A stretch of 64,000 nucleotides of DNA from Planctomycetia bacterium (GTDB lineage Bacteria; Planctomycetota; Planctomycetia; Pirellulales; Thermoguttaceae): contig JAUNMR010000006.1 of NCBI GenBank assembly GCA_030537455.1, positions 1-64,000 of the forward strand, given 5' to 3'. A program made the position numbers and the translations under genes. Within the stretch, counting starts at the first letter, position 1. Each line of letters opens with the position of its first letter. The notes below the pieces were generated by a model. It worked only from the letters and a program-made list of their open reading frames with translations. It had not been told where the DNA came from and searched no databases. Positions 9,194 through 17,983 of the stretch are shown here, piece by piece.

Positions 9194-9624
9194 GAAGTCA
9201 CCGGGAATGACAAGCGTCCAGGTTCACAAGCAGTCGAATAAAGGCTAACGCCGGCGTCACAGGAACGCGCGCGTATGTGACCACACGGTCGAGAGCAAAG
9301 GCGCTCGCTTGGCTTCTGGCAAAGTTAAGCGACGTTGCAAGGTCGACTCAACATCTTAGCTTGCGTTGTCACGCAAAGGTAGGCTGACAAGGGCATGTCG
9401 TTTAACAGCTTAACGAAACGCTTCAACGGCGAGGGATTCAAACGTATCGCGATATCGTCACAGCTGCGTTATATAAATCGACAACACGTCGACGTCAAAG
9501 ACCCCAACGTGTTGTCGTTATAGTATAAAGGATTTTTCAAAGTCCCCAAGGCTTGGGGCGAAATAAAGTTCAAACCACGTCGACCTTAACCATAAAAGAG
9601 CGCAGGTCGACGTTTAGCACGCGT
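9194..9624. other. Intergenic region with three inverted repeats
   Basis: No gene. It is upstream of the TetR-type gene and downstream of the ABC-2 operon. Inverted repeats: CGACAACACGT (9479-9489) with ACGTGTTGTCG (9507-9517); CCCCAAG (9544-9550) with CTTGGGG (9552-9558); ACGTCGACC (9578-9586) with GGTCGACGT (9605-9613). None has a good T tract, so they could be terminators of low quality or operator sites. Confidence 0.55.
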
Positions 9625-12015
9625 TTATAACGTGACGTTTTGAACGTTGAGGAAGTCCTTGAGGATGAAATCATCCGGTTCGGGTTTATCCTGTTTTTTG
9701 AGTTCCAGGATATACTCTTGCGCGGTGTTTTGGATACGGTTGTTGATTTCAGAAGTCGTGTCGTACTTTAGAATGGGCGCACGTTCCACAACCTTACCCC
9801 AAAGCTCAACCTCTTTTTCGAGATTTTCCAACTGCTTGGTAGGATCGTTAAGTCTTTCGACTTCAAGTTTATCGACGGCTAAGCAGTCTTCGTCGCCTTT
9901 GAGTAGCGCAAATTCCATAAAGGCTTTGCCCGGATAAGAACTGAAGACGCCAGACTGTTGCGCCAGGTCTATTTCAGCCTGTTGCGCGTCGTCCCAGGTG
10001 TGCAACCAAATATTGAGCGAGTCTAGATAGGCGTCGAAGGTTTCCGGAATTGGAACTAACGCGTAAATGCCTTCGTTTTCACTATATAACGCCCAGTTCG
10101 AGAGCAGTCGCTCGGCCAATTCGCGCGCTCTGGCAACGTCGCCGTCTTTTTGGACATTGGCGATGTAAGTTAGCGCGGCTTCGGTATTTCGCAAACGGTT
10201 CTGGACGGTATCGTCGGCACGCACGATCTCTTGGAAAGCGTATTCCTTCGGGAAAACGGTTTCTAGCTGTTCAAGCACAATGACGTACTTTTCGAGCTCG
10301 TCCATGAAATCGGTGTGAATCTGAGGCAGATAGCGCAGTTGCGGGAATTCCGGATTATTAAGCAAAGCAATCCAGGAATCGAAGCACTTGAGGAACTCTT
10401 GATTCGCCGCTTCCGGTTGAGCCGCATAGTAGAGGTCGCGCACCGCTTGGCGATGCATACGCGCTTCTCGCGCTTCCTTCGATTGTTCAAAGGCGACTTC
10501 ATGCTCATGATAGTCGGCGCCCATGATTTCACGGAACATACCGGAGAAGCTCGATTCTTTCTTGAGCTTTTCAATTTCCGCGACGATATCTTGTGCGTCG
10601 GCCTTTTTGTCTTCACGCGCATTTGCGGCTAGAACTTCCGGCGTGGGTACTAAGAGCGCTTGGGCGCGCGCCTGCCAGTCGCTGAGACGTTCGTAGGCGG
10701 TGGAATAGTCTTTCTCTTCGTTGGTAGAGAGTAAGATTTCCGGAGTTTGGGCCAGTTGTAGGAGCGATTCGTCGATGTATGACATACGATCGGCGTATAA
10801 TTTTTCCTTCCAATCTTCCCAACCCTCTTGCGGACCGTACTTTCCATCGAGATAGCTTCGCACGACTCGAGCGGGAAAACCGACTTTACCGAGGTTGTAG
10901 TCGTTCTCGTCGAAGGGATGCAAAATTCTCTCGTACATTGAGGCGCGCTGTTTGTCGTCTAGTTCGTTGTTCCAACGATCCCAGATGATGGTTTCACGCG
11001 TGACGCCTTCGGGAAGATAGGAGACCAGAGTTTCTTCGAGGTCTTCGATCCGCTTGTCATATTCAGACTTGAGAGCCAGCGAAGTCTTGCGATATTCGCC
11101 AGGTCGCGTCTTGTCTTCAATAGTCGTAACGACGGTCTTACTGGCGTAGGCTTCCCAGTCGTCCTGGGCGAGTTTCCAGGCCTTTGCGCAGTTTTCTTCG
11201 TCGAAGAGGGGCGCGTTGTCCTTGGAGACGCCACACCCATCGATACTCATCCACTCAGCGTAGCGAATACGATTCAGAGGCGCGCGACCGTAGAAGAGCA
11301 GACGCGTTTCTTTACCGATATCGCCGTTATGGTTTTCATAGAGGAACTCCGCGCGCTTGTAGAATTCACGACCGAGCGCCCAGTTGTCGCGCATAGAGGT
11401 GAAGATCTCTTGCTTTTGCTGATTCTCATGCAAGACGTCGTCTTCGCGGAAGAGTCGGCGATACTGTTTTTTCTCGTCGGCGATACCGATTTTCTGCGAA
11501 ATCGTCCACCCGGTGCGCACGTAGAGTTTCGGCGCCTCGTTATTATAGGTGGTGCCTTCCTGCACGAACTCAAAACCACGGATAACCCAACGATAACGTT
11601 CGCGATAGTCGTCAAACATAGCGGAGGCGTTATATGCGAGTTTCCAACCGACGAAGTCCCAAATTGTAATAAAGTGGGGTTCCAGCGTGGTAATTTGATT
11701 GGCCGTGGCAATAACGTTGTCCCAGTCAGCGCGCTTTTCATACTCCAGCGAGCGGTTCCAGAGCAAGGAGATCGCAACGCCTCTCATACCGAAGGTAGCC
11801 AACTTCATGGCGCTTCCGGTCGGGTCAATTTTCCCGAGGTTGACCTCGGCAAGACCGGCGTTTGCACGAGATTCAGCGAGTTTACCTCCGCCGGAGAAAC
11901 TTCCGTCGGTCTGTCGTTGGGTCGGCGCGCCGATGATATATAGCGGCCATAGCAAAAGCGCCATTCCCAAGACGTAGGCAATCTTGCGATAGAATAACTT
12001 TTCCTGTTGCGTCAT
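9625..12015 (-). CDS. Large membrane-anchored protein partnered with an ABC-2 transporter
   Basis: 796 residues with one N-terminal hydrophobic anchor (about 13-29), then a large, mostly helical, acidic soluble domain presumably outside the cytoplasm. Segments such as WDNVIATANQITTLEPHF suggest a TPR-like element near the N-terminus. I do not recognise a named family. Its ATG at 12015 overlaps the stop of the permease gene (ATGA), so translation is coupled and the protein most likely acts with that transporter. Proteins in this position next to ABC-2 genes are, to my knowledge, a planctomycete habit. Function unknown. Confidence 0.75.
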   Translation of the reverse strand: MTQQEKLFYRKIAYVLGMALLLWPLYIIGAPTQRQTDGSFSGGGKLAESRANAGLAEVNLGKIDPTGSAMKLATFGMRGVAISLLWNRSLEYEKRADWDNVIATANQITTLEPHFITIWDFVGWKLAYNASAMFDDYRERYRWVIRGFEFVQEGTTYNNEAPKLYVRTGWTISQKIGIADEKKQYRRLFREDDVLHENQQKQEIFTSMRDNWALGREFYKRAEFLYENHNGDIGKETRLLFYGRAPLNRIRYAEWMSIDGCGVSKDNAPLFDEENCAKAWKLAQDDWEAYASKTVVTTIEDKTRPGEYRKTSLALKSEYDKRIEDLEETLVSYLPEGVTRETIIWDRWNNELDDKQRASMYERILHPFDENDYNLGKVGFPARVVRSYLDGKYGPQEGWEDWKEKLYADRMSYIDESLLQLAQTPEILLSTNEEKDYSTAYERLSDWQARAQALLVPTPEVLAANAREDKKADAQDIVAEIEKLKKESSFSGMFREIMGADYHEHEVAFEQSKEAREARMHRQAVRDLYYAAQPEAANQEFLKCFDSWIALLNNPEFPQLRYLPQIHTDFMDELEKYVIVLEQLETVFPKEYAFQEIVRADDTVQNRLRNTEAALTYIANVQKDGDVARARELAERLLSNWALYSENEGIYALVPIPETFDAYLDSLNIWLHTWDDAQQAEIDLAQQSGVFSSYPGKAFMEFALLKGDEDCLAVDKLEVERLNDPTKQLENLEKEVELWGKVVERAPILKYDTTSEINNRIQNTAQEYILELKKQDKPEPDDFILKDFLNVQNVTL

Positions 12016-13910
12016 TGTTTAGCCACCTCACGATTTCTCAGGATGACAAATGCGAACACAAAGATCGTCACAACGAAAGAGAAGGTTGTCACGAGATGGA
12101 CGCAAATTGAATTGAGCGGAATATCGTAACCATTAGCGACGCAATCGGCATAGTAATTGTAGTCGCTGAAGCTCGGCAAGGCCAAGCCGATAACGCTCAG
12201 AAGACCGCTTGCGATCGCGTCGAAAGCTTGTCCAAGGTGTGTGGAGATCGTATTGGGCAAGTCGACCATCATGTTTTCATGAGTGACAAGACGGTTGAGC
12301 GATTCAATTGGACCGCCGCCTAAAGCTTGCAGGTGAGCGATTTCCAGGAAGAGGGTCTTGCAGAAACCCGCTATGATGATACCAAAAGTGGACGCCATAG
12401 CGACCGGACCGCTCAGGAACGTACTGAAGAGCACGCCGAAGGAGACGACGATCAGCATCTGCTGCCACACGCCAAGATAGCCCTTGAGGAAGTTCAGGAA
12501 GACGTTGGCGTCTTTTTCACGCAGGTACAAGTCAGGTTCCGCTGCGCCGAAATACTGCTGGGAATCGAGGCATTGCAACCAGATTTCCAACTTACCGTCG
12601 ACAACGAAGTCTTCAAAGAGGTCGTACTCCTCCTTCTGCGGCAGTTCCAAGTCGGGAGACGCTTCAAAGGTTTCTTTTTCACCCATCTTCTTGACAAGCC
12701 AGGGCTTAGACTTGACCTTGGACTTGTCGATAACGCGCGGAATATTGAGCGCTTTGACGGTATATTTTTCGGAGTTGAAGACGTGGGTCTCAGCAGTCAG
12801 ACCGGTGACGGGGTTACGCACGTACAGCGCGCCCATAACGGTCTTTTCGATATCGGCCATGTAGGTACGATAGACGCTAATGGTCATTTCCACGGGCAGA
12901 CCGTCGGGGAATTTATTGGGGGTAATAGAGTCGAAGGTCCAGATAACGGCTTCGTCGGTACCGCCGGCAATGTAGCTACGATAAGCCCATTCCTCGCCGA
13001 CGTTAATACCCCTTTCATGTTCGAAAGAATCGGCGTTACGGAATTTAATCGAGCCGTATTTTGGCGACTTTGCCTGCAAAGCGCCACGAGCGACGCTCAC
13101 TTGGTAACGCACCAGGTCGCCCTCTTTGATTTCGACGACGTCGTGCGTGTGTTTATTTTCTTCAAAGACAATGATTTCGCCATTCGCGTGCTTTTCGACC
13201 ATGTGTTTGTGACCGTTCGCTAGACGCGTGTAACCTTTGGCGATAACAGTGTCGGGCGGTAACGTGGAGGGATCTTCGTCGGTGAGTTTGGTTAAATCTT
13301 CACGATCGTCGAGCACGTGGGTGTGATTCAACGTATTGGCGACAAAGAAGTAACTGCAAATCGCCATAAGCACGAGGATTATGGAGCCGACAGAAGCCAC
13401 GCCAATGATACGCCCCAGGACGATTTCGCTGGAACGAATCGGTTTTGTAACGATAGTATAAATGGTCTTGCTTTTGAAGTCGTTGGGCAGACTCAGGGAG
13501 CTCAGGAAGAGCGCCAGTAGCAACACGAGGTAGGTAGTCGACTGATAGACAAAGGAGGCGCACAGACGCGCGGGATCCTTGCTTTCAGGGTCGAGGAACC
13601 ATCCTGCGAACATGAGCAGTACGAGAAAGACGACGCAGACGACAACGACCTTCTTACGGATCGACTCGCGAATGGCCAAGGAGGCCATGGCAAAGCAACG
13701 TTTCCAAGAGAAGAGTCTGACGTCTTTGATCGCGTCGCTGACGCCCACGGCAAAGGTATGGCTCGCTTGTTTGGCGCCCTTTGCCACCAGCAGAACAACA
13801 AAGCAGACAATCACCGCCAGCGCGGCGAGCGCCAGAACCGACATTGCCCAGTTCAGAGCGGCCGGTCCAATCCACTGTAGGAATGGAGGAATGGGATGTT
13901 CTAAAATCAT
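12012..13910 (-). CDS. ABC-2 type transporter permease with a large extracytoplasmic insert
   Basis: 632 residues. There are hydrophobic helices near the N-terminus, around residues 80-190 (including the typical [18 protein letters not shown] element of ABC-2 permeases) and at the C-terminus. Between about 200 and 460 there is a long polar region with His- and charge-rich stretches, likely periplasmic. Known ABC-2 permeases move polysaccharides, lipids, drugs or peptides, or act in multi-protein complexes; the cargo is not visible here. It is the middle gene of a three-gene operon with 4-bp ATGA overlaps at both ends, which suggests one complex made in fixed proportions. Confidence 0.85.
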   Translation of the reverse strand: MILEHPIPPFLQWIGPAALNWAMSVLALAALAVIVCFVVLLVAKGAKQASHTFAVGVSDAIKDVRLFSWKRCFAMASLAIRESIRKKVVVVCVVFLVLLMFAGWFLDPESKDPARLCASFVYQSTTYLVLLLALFLSSLSLPNDFKSKTIYTIVTKPIRSSEIVLGRIIGVASVGSIILVLMAICSYFFVANTLNHTHVLDDREDLTKLTDEDPSTLPPDTVIAKGYTRLANGHKHMVEKHANGEIIVFEENKHTHDVVEIKEGDLVRYQVSVARGALQAKSPKYGSIKFRNADSFEHERGINVGEEWAYRSYIAGGTDEAVIWTFDSITPNKFPDGLPVEMTISVYRTYMADIEKTVMGALYVRNPVTGLTAETHVFNSEKYTVKALNIPRVIDKSKVKSKPWLVKKMGEKETFEASPDLELPQKEEYDLFEDFVVDGKLEIWLQCLDSQQYFGAAEPDLYLREKDANVFLNFLKGYLGVWQQMLIVVSFGVLFSTFLSGPVAMASTFGIIIAGFCKTLFLEIAHLQALGGGPIESLNRLVTHENMMVDLPNTISTHLGQAFDAIASGLLSVIGLALPSFSDYNYYADCVANGYDIPLNSICVHLVTTFSFVVTIFVFAFVILRNREVAKQ

Positions 13911-14809
13911 TTCGCGCTGTCTCCTCCGCGAACGCGAAGACCAGGACGAGCTTCACTTTCGGCGATAATGTCGTGGAAGAGACCTTCCAGTGAGGTGGTA
14001 GGATTACCGCAGAAGACCATTTCGGCTTTGGGGTCGTCTTTGACGAGTTGCTCGATCTTCTTTTTGGTCTCCTCGCTCAGACCGGAGACTCTGAATTCGG
14101 TTTCTTCGACAATCTTGAGGAGGTCTTCAACGCGCCCGAGTTCTTTGAGTTCGCCTTGATAGAGAATACCGACGCGGTCGCAAACGTCTTGTACGTCGCC
14201 GAGCAAGTGACTGGACATAATAATGGTCTTGCCGCGTTCTTTGAGCTGAAGGATGAGATCCTTCATATTGCGCGTGCCAATTGGATCCAGACCGCTGGTA
14301 GGTTCGTCTAGAAGAATCAGGTCGGGGTCGTTAATGAGCGCTTGAGCCAGACCGATACGACGGGTCATACCCTTGGAATATTCACGGAGCTGACGTTTTT
14401 TCGCCGATTCCAACCCGACCAATTGAATCAATTGCGCAACACGTTGACGACGAACAGAGGCCGGAATATTGAAGAGTCGACCGTAGAAGTCGAGGGTTTC
14501 TTCCGCATTGAGGAAGCGGTAGAGATAAGATTCTTCTGGGAGATAGCCGAGTCGTTCGTTTTTCGCGACGTCCGAGGCGGGACGACCGAGAATATTGACT
14601 TGACCGCTGGTAGGAAAGAGGAGGCCCAGAAGTAGTTTAATCGTGGTGGTTTTTCCGGAGCCGTTTGGACCGAGCAGACCGAAGATCTCGCCACGGCGAA
14701 TCTCTAGATCCAGCGCCTTCAAAGCGCGAACCTTTTGACGACCCCAAAAGTCGCGATAAGTTTTTGTCAGGTTTTTAGTCTCGACAATAACGTCGGATTC
14801 ATTTACCAT
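13907..14809 (-). CDS. ABC transporter ATP-binding protein (ABC-2 partner)
   Basis: 300 residues from ATG 14809, which has GAGG 7-8 nt upstream; an in-frame TTG at 14824 is less likely. Walker [10 protein letters not shown] at 47-55, signature YSKGM at 144-148 and Walker B LILLDEP at 164-170 are intact. The signature is YSKGM rather than LSGGQ, as is usual for ABC-2 ATPases of the CcmA/NatA type. The C-terminal 80 residues form the extra domain of this class. It powers the permease encoded immediately downstream (ATGA overlap) and is the first gene of the operon, so the promoter lies in 14825-15364. Confidence 0.93.
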   Translation of the reverse strand: MVNESDVIVETKNLTKTYRDFWGRQKVRALKALDLEIRRGEIFGLLGPNGSGKTTTIKLLLGLLFPTSGQVNILGRPASDVAKNERLGYLPEESYLYRFLNAEETLDFYGRLFNIPASVRRQRVAQLIQLVGLESAKKRQLREYSKGMTRRIGLAQALINDPDLILLDEPTSGLDPIGTRNMKDLILQLKERGKTIIMSSHLLGDVQDVCDRVGILYQGELKELGRVEDLLKIVEETEFRVSGLSEETKKKIEQLVKDDPKAEMVFCGNPTTSLEGLFHDIIAESEARPGLRVRGGDSAK

Positions 14810-14824
14810 TGAATCGCCTCGCAA

Positions 14825-15364
14825 AAAGTTAAAAGATAGTCGATTCTGTTTTTCAGTCGTTATCCTGCACGCAGTTAAGCGCGCCTATTGTTATAATGGC
14901 GAATAAAACCAGTAGTCATAATAACGTGAAAAAACCTATGATGAATTAAGGACGCGTTTGCGGTAGTGCAAACGACCGAACAATCGGCATGAAGCGCTAC
15001 AGTTGCGGTAACAGCGTATGCCTTATAGTTATTATTACGCAAATTATCTCTTTTGTCTACTCTTAGAAGCAAAAAGGGTCGCCTTTTTTTAACAAAAGGG
15101 TCTGACGCTTACCATAAAAATGAAATTCGCTATAACAGCGAATCTTTTTCTAGTCTATCTCGTCAGACGATTAGCATAGAGGTCAGCGACAACCATATTT
15201 TTTTGATAGCGCTTGAATAATAAAGTTCCTTGCTTTACAATGTATGGCGCACGCGAGCGTAAATACAGAGTTCACAAGCGATCTTTTTACGCGTTTCCGA
15301 ACGTCAGATCGCGGTGAAAATCATCGAACTCTTTTCTCCACACCAAAGCACAGGGAACTCATAG
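14825..15364. other. Long gene-free region between divergent units, rich in hairpins
   Basis: It must contain the leftward promoter of the ABC-2 operon and the rightward promoter of the UDP-sugar pyrophosphorylase gene. No protein gene is convincing: a 65-codon minus frame at 14875-15072 has no SD and no recognisable sequence. A perfect TATAAT lies at 14892-14897. Several hairpins and two T-tract-ended stems follow on the plus strand; see the candidate RNA entry. Confidence 0.6.
14905..15168 (+). ncRNA. Candidate structured small RNA (unproven)
   Basis: Successive inverted repeats occur with no gene to explain them: CGTTTGC (14955-14961) with GCAAACG (14968-14974); CCGA (14976-14979) with TCGG (14984-14987); AAAAAGG (15071-15077) with CCTTTTT (15082-15088) plus more T; ATTCGCT (15125-15131) with AGCGAAT (15137-15143) followed by a T tract. 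The last is nested inside GTCTGACG (15100-15107) with CGTCAGAC (15161-15168). A TATAAT at 14892-14897, preceded by TTG, could start it, but no -35 box fits well. I found no tmRNA, SRP or RNase P signature. Boundaries are guesses. Confidence 0.3.
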
Positions 15365-16942
15365 ATGCCGTCTAAATACACGCGCGAGGCGTTGCTTGAA
15401 CGTCTAGCGCCCTACCGTCAGGAACAATTGCTCACCTTCTGGGACGAGCTTTCCGAGAGTGAACGCGACTCCCTTGGTCGTCAAATCGAGCGCATTGACT
15501 TTGGCGCGCTTGAACAGTTGTTCGTCCATCGTTTCGATCCTCCCGCCGCAGCGGCTCTCGCCGATCGCGCGGAAGATCCTACGGCGTTCAAACTCAGCGA
15601 TTTGCGCGACTTTGCCGCTATCCCGGGCAAAGATTATCCCCAATCCTACGCGACGCGCCTGGACGAGAGCGGCGAGGAAATCACACCGCTCAAAGCAGTT
15701 GCCGCCGGTGAAAAGTATCTGCGTGAGCATAAGATCGGTATCATAGTGGTCGCTGGCGGTCAGGGCACGCGTCTTGACTTTCCCCACGCTAAAGGGATCT
15801 ACCCGATCGGACCTCTTTCGAAAGCGACTCTCTTCCAGATCCATATCGAGCGCATACTCGCAATGGGTAAGAAGTATAACACCCGCCTGCCATTCTGTAT
15901 TCAAACCAGTCCCGCGACCCATGAAGAAACAATTCAGTTCTTCAAAGAAAACGACAACTTCGGTCTGCATCCCGACGACGTGCTGATCTTCTGCCAAGGC
16001 ACAATGCCGTCGGTCGACTTTGATTCCGGTCGCGTTCTCTTGGCGGAAAAGGGCGTTGTCGCGCGCAGTCCCGACGGTCATGGCGGTATGCTCGAGGCGA
16101 TCAACTCTCCTCAACCGGACTCTCCTCTGCCCCTGGTGCGTGAAAAGGGCGTACTCGCGGAAATGAAGAGTCGCGGTATCGAAGAATTCTTCTATTTCCA
16201 AATCGACAATCCGATCGTCGATATTTGCAGTCCAGAGTTTATCGGTTATCAGATTCTGAGCAAATCGGAATTCGCCACGCAAGTGATTCGCAAACAGAAT
16301 CCGAAAGATCGCGTCGGCAACATGGTCATGGTGGACGGTAAGTTACACGTGATCGAATACAGCGACCTTCCCGACATAGCGGCGGAACGTCGTAAGCCAG
16401 ACGGCTCTTTAGCGATCTGGGCCGGGTCGATCGCGGTTCACATGATGAACCTTGACCTGCTGGAACGTAACGCGTCTTATTCCAGCTCTTTGCCTTATCA
16501 CCTGGCGAAGAAAAAGACGCCTCACGTGGTTTTGGATCGCAACGCGAAAGACGCCGAGGGCAACCCGCTGTTCGGCGTGCGTATTAAGCCGGAATCGCCC
16601 AACGCGATTAAATACGAGAAGTTCATCTTCGACCTTCTTCCGATCGCTCGTAATCCGATTGTGGTTGAGATCGAAGAGGAAACGTGCTTCGGTCCACTGA
16701 AGAACCATCCTCGTGAACCGAAAGACACTCCGAAGACGGTGCGCGAACACCTTGTCGGTCTGTATAAGCGCTGGCTGGGTCATATCGGTATCGACGTTGC
16801 GCAAGACGCCTTCGTGGAGATCTCCCCACTGTTTGCTAACAGTTGTACCGAGCTGGCATTGCGCTTGGAAAATAGCGCGCTTGTCCCAGCTGACCGCGTC
16901 GTCAAGGAGCCAACGTACTGGTCGCTAGATTCCTTGAAATAA
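15365..16942 (+). CDS. UDP-sugar pyrophosphorylase, eukaryotic UAP/UDPGP type
   Basis: 525 residues. The nucleotide-binding loop GGQGTRL (131-137) followed by KGIYPIGPLSKATLFQ is diagnostic for the UDPGP type 1 family, which includes UDP-GlcNAc and UDP-glucose pyrophosphorylases of eukaryotes and some bacteria. Downstream elements such as FYFQIDNP (uridine and metal site) are also present. It would make UDP-GlcNAc or a related UDP-sugar from UTP and the sugar 1-phosphate in the cytoplasm. This differs from the bacterial GlmU type. ATG 15365 has AGGGA about 9 nt upstream. It is the first gene of a plus-strand run leading to a PlsC-like acyltransferase. Substrate specificity is not decided by sequence inspection. 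Confidence 0.88.
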   Translation: MPSKYTREALLERLAPYRQEQLLTFWDELSESERDSLGRQIERIDFGALEQLFVHRFDPPAAAALADRAEDPTAFKLSDLRDFAAIPGKDYPQSYATRLDESGEEITPLKAVAAGEKYLREHKIGIIVVAGGQGTRLDFPHAKGIYPIGPLSKATLFQIHIERILAMGKKYNTRLPFCIQTSPATHEETIQFFKENDNFGLHPDDVLIFCQGTMPSVDFDSGRVLLAEKGVVARSPDGHGGMLEAINSPQPDSPLPLVREKGVLAEMKSRGIEEFFYFQIDNPIVDICSPEFIGYQILSKSEFATQVIRKQNPKDRVGNMVMVDGKLHVIEYSDLPDIAAERRKPDGSLAIWAGSIAVHMMNLDLLERNASYSSSLPYHLAKKKTPHVVLDRNAKDAEGNPLFGVRIKPESPNAIKYEKFIFDLLPIARNPIVVEIEEETCFGPLKNHPREPKDTPKTVREHLVGLYKRWLGHIGIDVAQDAFVEISPLFANSCTELALRLENSALVPADRVVKEPTYWSLDSLK

Positions 16943-16969
16943 ACGCTCCCCTTGTGACGTTTTTTTAAC

Positions 16970-17018
16970 CGCACGCGTTCGTTCAATGGAACGTTTTCTC
17001 TGCTGAACGAACCGTGCG
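16970..17018 (+). terminator. Inverted repeat between the pyrophosphorylase and PlsC genes
   Basis: A long stem (16970-16985 with 17004-17018, one bulged base) has no T tract right after it. Inside it, CGTTC and GAACG (about 16979-16992) can form a small hairpin followed by four T. The two structures exclude each other. It could terminate the upstream transcript or act as an attenuator. Confidence 0.45.
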
Positions 17019-17097
17019 TCTTCGTTACGATAACCGTAGGCGTTAAACCAGTTTTCCCTGCCTGCGGTCTTACACGTCTTACTTAGCTCAGACTAGA

Positions 17098-17844
17098 ATG
17101 ACAGATTCACCCACGTCGTCTAAGGACAAGTCGCCTGCCGATAACGTTCGTGCAAAGCGCGCGTCCAATAAACGCGTCGTCACGCGTAGCCATGCGTTCT
17201 GGTACCACTTCTGCCAAGGAATGCTCTATCTTGGTATTAAGCTCTATTTCCGCATTCAATATATCAACTCGCGCAACGTTCCGAAGCAAGGCGCCACGTT
17301 GCTTGTGTCGAATCACCAGAGTTTTCTCGATCCGCCCGCGATCGGATGCGGCTACTTTCGTATGACGAATTTCCTCGCGCGTAAAACCCTCTTTAAATTC
17401 AAGCCCTTCGGAAAACTGATCGACTCGGTCGACGCGATCCCCCTTGAAACAGAAGGTTTGGGATTCCAAGGCGTCAAAGAAACCATGCGTCGCTTGCGCA
17501 ATAATGAATCGGTTCTGATCTTCCCCGAAGGGAGCCGTTCCTACGACGGCGAACTTGCAGAATTCACCGACGGTTACGTCTCGATCGCGCGTAAAACGCA
17601 GTCGATGATTGTCCCGGTTGCAATCGCTGGCGCTTTTGAGGCGTATCCTCGTACAAGTTCTTTCCCCTCGCCTTTTAAATCTCGTGTTAAAGTCGAATAC
17701 GGCGCGCCAATCCCCCCCGAAGAATATTCCTGCCTCAGCGACGCCGACGCCAATCGCTTAATCGTTGAGCGAATTAGCGAAATGTACGAACGTATTCGTC
17801 CTCGACGTAAAAAGTCTGCCGGTTCGAATGCGAACGCGAATTAA
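17098..17844 (+). CDS. plsC: 1-acyl-sn-glycerol-3-phosphate acyltransferase (PlsC-like)
   Basis: 248 residues. The acyltransferase motif I NHQSFLD (72-78; catalytic H73 and D78) and motif III FPEGSRS (142-148) are intact. One hydrophobic stretch near residues 35-55 suits membrane attachment. Family members move an acyl chain to lysophosphatidate, giving phosphatidate for membrane lipids, although related proteins acylate other lipids. The first 30 residues are a basic extension (KRASNKR) beyond the usual core. No good SD precedes ATG 17098. It follows the pyrophosphorylase gene by 155 bp with an inverted repeat between, so co-transcription is uncertain. The symbol is by family resemblance. 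Confidence 0.85.
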   Translation: MTDSPTSSKDKSPADNVRAKRASNKRVVTRSHAFWYHFCQGMLYLGIKLYFRIQYINSRNVPKQGATLLVSNHQSFLDPPAIGCGYFRMTNFLARKTLFKFKPFGKLIDSVDAIPLETEGLGFQGVKETMRRLRNNESVLIFPEGSRSYDGELAEFTDGYVSIARKTQSMIVPVAIAGAFEAYPRTSSFPSPFKSRVKVEYGAPIPPEEYSCLSDADANRLIVERISEMYERIRPRRKKSAGSNANAN

Positions 17845-17983
17845 TCTGCACGCCTAATCCCAGGTTCAGTTACCGTTTTTCCTCGAGCAATCACTCCAAC
17901 ACACGCCTTTACGGAACTGTATATTGCTCTAACTTCCAATTTCCCACTTTTTTGCATAAGTCATTCACGTAGAAAGGATCCAC

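Noticed and set aside
12327-13223. 298-codon plus-strand frame opposite the ABC-2 permease gene
   Set aside because: It is fully antisense to a strongly supported gene, has no SD and no recognisable sequence. Strong bias for GCG, GAC and GTC codons keeps antisense frames open throughout this genome.
14875-15072. tmRNA in the hairpin-rich region
   Set aside because: A GCAAACGA-like string occurs, but there is no tmRNA acceptor-type 5' end and no plausible tag ending in hydrophobic Ala residues.
15404-16282. 292-codon minus-strand frame inside the UDP-sugar pyrophosphorylase gene
   Set aside because: Antisense shadow of a gene with a clear GGQGTRL motif.
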